NCBI GenBank assembly: GCA_025449115.1
Contig: JAHLKC010000069.1
Location: 62,001 to 126,000 of the forward strand
Direction of reading: 5' to 3'
DNA from: Chytridium lagenaria
Taxonomy: Eukaryota > Chytridiomycota > Chytridiomycetes > Chytridiales > Chytridiaceae
Length of the DNA stretch: 64,000 nucleotides
Numbering within the stretch: position 1 is the stretch's first letter; every line of letters begins with the position of its first letter. A program made the position numbers and the translations under genes. Shown piece by piece: positions 59,397 through 64,000 of this stretch. The notes under the pieces were generated by a model. That model had not been told where the DNA came from. It did not search any database and saw only the letters and a program-made list of their open reading frames with translations.

Positions 59397-60775
59397 GGTG
59401 TGGAGAGAGTTGTTTGGTGTGTATGGATGTCAAGTGAATGAGTGGGGGATGGATGTCGATGACGAGTGTATGGGATGTGTTGTTGTTGTTGATGTTGTTG
59501 TTGGAGTGTGGGAATGTGAAGAGGGAAGAGTAGGGTAGAGGTGGGGAAGCAAAGGTTGTTGTTTGTTGTTGTTGTTATTAATGATGTTGAGAAAAGAAAG
59601 TGGGGGAATGATGCCTGCTATTTATACTCCTCCCATAAGTCAATTAAGCAAGTCACTCGCTCATTATATAATAAAATGTAAGTAACGCCCAAACCGAAGG
59701 GAGGCACAGACAGAAAAGAATAGAAACTGATAACGTATTAATTAAAATTAATTATGAAATAAATAATAATAGTCCCCTGACCTTATGATTTATTTATTAT
59801 ACAATAATAATTCCAATTTAATAATAAAATATTTTGAATTGTCAAGTTTAAAGTCTGTTTGGATCATCATCATTTTTGTTTCAATTATTTATTTATTTAA
59901 CTTTTTAATTTTAATTTTAATTTGAACCTTGACTTGCTTGGCAGAACGCTATTCAATAATACTATATAAATAATATATATTTTAGACCACATCGTCTATA
60001 TAAATAATTATATTATATATACTCTACATATCATACTCTTGATATTTATTCATCAGTATTTTACACCATACATAAATAAGTAATAACTTGTAAATATTCA
60101 TGTCATCAATATTTAAGGATTTTAATCCATGTAGAAAAAACACTCGATATTTTATTCACTGGAATATTTAAACTTGAAAAAAACAAAACTAAAATAATGG
60201 GTAAAACCACACCCTTATAATTCTAGGGGCTTTTAGTTGATTTTATACATAGAGACTCCTCAGTTATTACTTTAAATCGAGTCCAGTTGATGTCAAAAAA
60301 AAAAAAGAGGTTGACCCCGAGGCTGTCCCTCCATCTTATACGATAAACAATCTCCGCACGTTCTTCACCCACTTAACCCATAGAACAACCGCACAGAACA
60401 ACCGTGCCTCCAGAAAACCTGATTGGTACTCCCAAACAAAAATCACGCTTTTCAGACAATGGTCGCGTCGTCACCGATTGGAGTGAGGGTCGTCAAGGCC
60501 AATCAACTAGCCAAAGAAAGACTGGAACATCGCCAAGACACAATTCCTTTCAAACTTTAGCTTGATGGGACGGGTCCGGACATACTGAGGATGCACATGT
60601 CTTATCGAAACTTTGTATAAAAGCTGTCATGGATGCCGCGTGTCCCTCCACCTTTTTTTCTCTTATTTACATTCATACGTAATCATTAAGAAACTAAACG
60701 GTATTTGCAAATGTGAGTGAATACTTTTGAGAGACACGCCGCGCTCACCTCAATCCTTTTGTAAGATAAGAAAAG
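59397..60775. other. divergent intergenic region
   Basis: A 1.4-kb spacer between the small protein and SCAMP gene 1. The first 250 bp are TTG/TGTTG-rich 5' leader. The middle (59740-60250) is very AT-rich. No gene seen. Confidence 0.65.
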
Positions 60776-62656
60776 ATGTCAGGCAACTACTACAACAGCA
60801 ACGATTACGGTAATCATGGTGCCCAAGGTCACTACGACGTAAGTCTTTTCTCTCTTCTCTCACCCCTTCACTTACCAAAAACTCGCATTCTCAAACTTTC
60901 ATCTTATAAAGCGTCCCCCTGGCTCCCAAGATCCCTACAACCCCAACAACAACCAACAACCTCCCCAAAACAATCCTCAACCACCCTACACCAACAATCC
61001 CCAATGGTCAGACCCCGCCTCAACCCCCAACTCAGCCTACTCCATCCACTACACCCCTCAAACCCAACCCTGGTCCCAACAACCCCAACAACCATACTAT
61101 CCCTCCCAACCCATCCACACCACCACCCACTCCCGTTCCCCCTCTGAAAACCCCCACACCCTTCATTCCCGCACTCCCTCCGAAAACCCTCACGCCCGCT
61201 CTCCCTCCGAGCACCCCCACGAGGTCGAACGTACCTCAACCACAACAGGGGTGACCGCCAACTCGCACTCATGCAAAAACAACAGCTCCAAATCCTCCAA
61301 CAACAAGAACGGTTGGAAGAGATGGACCGTAAAGTCGCGCAAAAGGAGGCCGAGGTTGACATGATGAGACGGAGGCTTGAGGATAAGGATGCGGAATTGG
61401 CTATGGCGGAGGCGAGGTTAAAGTACAGGGAGGCAAAGGTATTTGGTGTCGCTTCTCTTTTTTTTCTTTGTTTTTACCTCGCTCTTTCTCTTTCTTTTGT
61501 TATTACCTCGCTCTTTCTCTTCATCCATCTTGTATAAACACCACCTCTTCTTTTTAATGACTCGCTTTATTCGTTCTCGTCTAGCTCACCGAACGTGAAC
61601 AAAAACTCGGTGGCGAGCGACTCCCAAACTGGCCTCCCTTCCGTCCCCTCATCTACCACGACATCCAAAAAGACATTCCCGAACCCGCCCAAAAACTCGT
61701 CAAACGCGTCTACGCAGGATGGTTCCGTACGTCATTCCTCTCGACTATTCTCCCCACCCACCCTACCCATTCTAACCGCCTCCAAAAATTCAGTCAACTG
61801 CATCGTCTACTTCATCAACTTTATCGCCGCATTCGCCCTCCTCACCCAAAAAGCCGAAGCTGCAGGTACAACCTTTGCGTTGGCCCTCGTCATCATGTGC
61901 GCCGGTATTCCCGTCAGCTGTAAGTCCCCCCCCATCTTTATCAACCTAACCCTTCTCACCCCATCATCTAGTCGTGTTCTGGTATAGACCTTTATACAGT
62001 AAGCCCCGTCTTTGTCCCTCCCCGTTCTCACTGTACTGTGTTGATTTTTCCCCCCGACAGAGGCCGTGAAACACGGTACACCGACAGAGTATATGTTTTT
62101 TATGATTAATTACGGGATTCACTTGTTGATGAGTTTGGTGTTGGCGATCGGATTCCAGTAACTATTTTTCACCCCCTACTTTCACTCCATATGCCATTTT
62201 ATATTCTGCAAGGCTTCCCCCACTTTCCCTCCAGAGTTATTTTGAAAGGAAGTTGTATTGGCTTCTATAACTCTACTTTTGTTTAGATGGGGTGGAGCCG
62301 GAATAATCTATTGTCTCGCCATCATCGGAAGTAACTTCGGAACAGGCGTGTTATGCGCCATCGCGTCAACCCTTCTCATCCTAGAAGTAATATACGGGTT
62401 ATGGCAGATCAAATCAGTACGTCTCTCCCCCTCTCACCACCACTCACAACAACAGGTCTACTACCATCACCGTTCAACCATTGGCACCAAATCAAAGCCC
62501 ACGAAACCCTCCACAATGGCCACCTCCTCCATTGGAGATTCTCCAACAACGTCCCCGTCAAGCGACAACTCGACGCTTGTGAGAATGCCAGACGCGAAAT
62601 GGTCTGCACCGAGTCGTGAAGAGTCGTTTGTGACGGCGACGATGAGGCAGGTGTGA
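60776..62656 (+). CDS. secretory carrier-associated membrane protein (SCAMP), copy 1
   Basis: A four-span membrane protein of post-Golgi and endosomal recycling vesicles. It starts MSGNYYNSNDYGNHGAQGHYD. A long Pro/Gln/Asn/Ser-rich cytosolic region has repeats (SPSENPH, TPSENPH, SPSEHPH). A coiled coil follows (LQILQQQERLEEMDRKVAQKEAEVDMM). The SCAMP signature LPNWPPFRPLIYHDIQKDIP precedes four membrane segments: VYFINFIAAFALL, FALALVIMCAGIPVSFVFWYRPLY, FFMINYGIHLLMSLVLAIGFQ and GIIYCLAIIGSNFGTGVLCAI. The tail is YYHHRSTIGT then a Ser/Thr-rich end at 62656. About seven introns. It lies tail-to-tail with a second SCAMP. Confidence 0.88.
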
Positions 62657-63106
62657 AAATAGGACAAGAAGATTTCCCCCGTTTCGAAAGACTGTCATTG
62701 TCCATCACTTTCTGCATTCTTTCAACAGCTTCAATTGGGATACGTTCTGCAAGCAGTTCCAATTGGGATATATTCTGCATTCTATTTTAATGGTGCTTGG
62801 AACGGTTGTTGGTTTTTTCCCTCTTACGATTTTTATTATTTTTGAGATGCTGTGGGGTGTTGCTCCTTAGACAAGATTTTTTAAAACTATTTTCATTCTT
62901 ATCTCCGCACATTCGAAAAATGTAGAACTCCCCCCCAAAAAAAAAAAAAAAAAAAAAAAAAAACATTCCAATACAACTCCCAAATACCATAATGCTCATT
63001 CACAAACACAAACAAACATGCACAAAAAAAAAAACAAACCAACTTTCACACATAAAAAAAAACGCAAAAAAGCAACAAAAAAATACCCCCGTTCAACCTC
63101 CTTTCC
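62657..63106. other. convergent spacer with A27 tract
   Basis: Between the two SCAMP 3' ends. It holds a run of about 27 A (62936-62962) and further A-rich stretches. No gene seen. Confidence 0.6.
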
Positions 63107-64000
63107 TCACTTTCTCACATCCGGCGCCATACTACTCCTAACCGCAGCTCCCGCCAACTCCCTCCCAATACCACTCCCAGCAACCCCATTAATAGCCTGC
63201 TGTTTCGCCTGTTCCGCTGTTAACCCCTTTGAACGGTAATACCCTTGCACAGCCTTCACCTGCCATAACCCATAGACCACCTCAAAGATAAGGAAGGAGG
63301 AGGCGATGGCGCAGAGAATGCCGGTACCGGGGTTGGAGCCGAGTTGGGAGAGCGTGTAGATGATGCCGGCGCCGCCCCTGGGTTGGGGGAAAGGGTAAGT
63401 TGATGGGAGAAGGAAAGGGGGACGTACCATCCTGGTATCCCGACTGCGAGTAACGCGGAAACGGCGAGGTGGAAACAATAGTTGAAGAAGAAGAAGAAGA
63501 AGGAGATGGAACGATCGTTCTTGACGCCAGCTTGTTTTGGATTGTTTTGTCAGTTTTCTGCGTGGAAAAATAGGAGAAAGAATGTCGGGGTTGTGACTTA
63601 CAGTAAAGCGGTCGATACCAAAACACAACTATCACAAAAAAAAGAAAAAGGGAAGAAGAAAAAAGAATTAGGGTATGAGAAAAAGCGTTAATATTAGTCC
63701 AAAACTTTCAGATAAAACAAAAAGAAAAAAATAATATTAAATTTGGCAAAAAGTAGTAAATGAGGAGTGGATGAGGCTCCTTTTTTCTTTAAAATACTAC
63801 TTACAAGACACTGGCGTCCCCACCAAAAAATCACCAACGCCAATCCAAAAGTCCCACCCGCGCTCTCCGCCTTAACCACCAACAACGCGAAAGCGGCGAC
63901 AAAATTCGCAAGGTAAGTGACAGCTGAAACTAAACCATTGTTCAGCATCACGCAACAAAACACCATAAAAAAACGTACGATAGAACGCCATATACATCCT
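63107..64000 (-). CDS. secretory carrier-associated membrane protein (SCAMP), copy 2, partial
   Basis: The 5' part lies beyond the window. Visible exons: 64000-63979 (RMYMAFY), then LSAVTYLANFVAAFALLVVKAESAG, FGLALVIFLVGTPVSFVFWYRPLY (one T short near 63832), GVKNDRSISFFFFFFNYCFH, and WGGAGIIYTLSQLGSNPGTGILCAIASSFLIFEVVYGLWQVKA. The tail is QGYYRSKGLTAEQAKQQ and it ends at 63107. Membrane segments match copy 1 in order, including the shared WGGAGIIY and LWQ blocks. A duplication in opposite orientation is likely, but sequence divergence suggests it is old. The C-terminal tail differs completely from copy 1. Confidence 0.86.

Overview
This is a 64 kb eukaryotic chromosomal window, almost certainly fungal. 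Genes carry many short GT-AG introns (mostly about 40-100 bp, some as short as 37 bp), lie on both strands, and sit in AT-rich spacers full of homopolymers. Fungal markers include a PIL1/LSP1-type eisosome protein, a GEP4-type phosphatidylglycerophosphatase and an SCT1/GAT1-type acyltransferase. A large protein resembling IQ-motif protein H (IQCH), a family found mainly in flagellated eukaryotes, suggests an early-diverging, possibly zoosporic, fungus. That lineage call is inference.

Layout. 1-3.9 kb: no gene; AT-rich DNA, a 31-bp minisatellite and a poly-T/GC-rich hairpin patch. 3.9-14.0 kb: five minus-strand genes (glucosamine-6-phosphate deaminase, RING-H2 E3 ligase, mitochondrial NAD-IDH catalytic subunit, GDP-fucose-type transporter, GEP4). 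14.0-31.5 kb: compact housekeeping block on alternating strands (mitoribosomal bL19m, ACL4-like uL4 chaperone, SART3/Prp24, TDP1, PIL1-like protein, class I photolyase, TRAP-alpha, glycerol-3-phosphate acyltransferase). 33-37.3 kb: two unrecognised genes. 38.6-41.1 kb: a second isocitrate dehydrogenase, of the Thermus/Rickettsia type with a C-terminal extension. 42.2-49.2 kb: the IQCH-like gene. 49.5-51.1 kb: a START-domain protein with hydrophobic segments at both ends. 51.7-57.5 kb: a tandem duplication of a DHA2-type drug:H+ antiporter. 59-64 kb: a small Stm1/HABP4-like protein and two tail-to-tail SCAMP paralogues, the second running off the window.

Functional links are loose: mitochondrial metabolism and translation (IDH2, GEP4, bL19m), RNA processing and ribosome assembly (SART3, ACL4), DNA repair (TDP1, photolyase), and secretion/membranes (TRAP-alpha, SCAMPs, GPAT, START, PIL1). 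I see no operon-like or defence system.

An important caveat: at least ten conserved genes are interrupted by single-base length changes, almost all in homopolymers. This looks like uncorrected long-read indels, so broken frames should not be read as pseudogenes without checking raw reads. The best biological leads are the bacterial-type IDH with NAD-type cofactor residues, the 47-bp head-to-head promoter with a 28-bp near-palindrome, a 15-nt microexon in the deaminase, and the IQCH-like protein.
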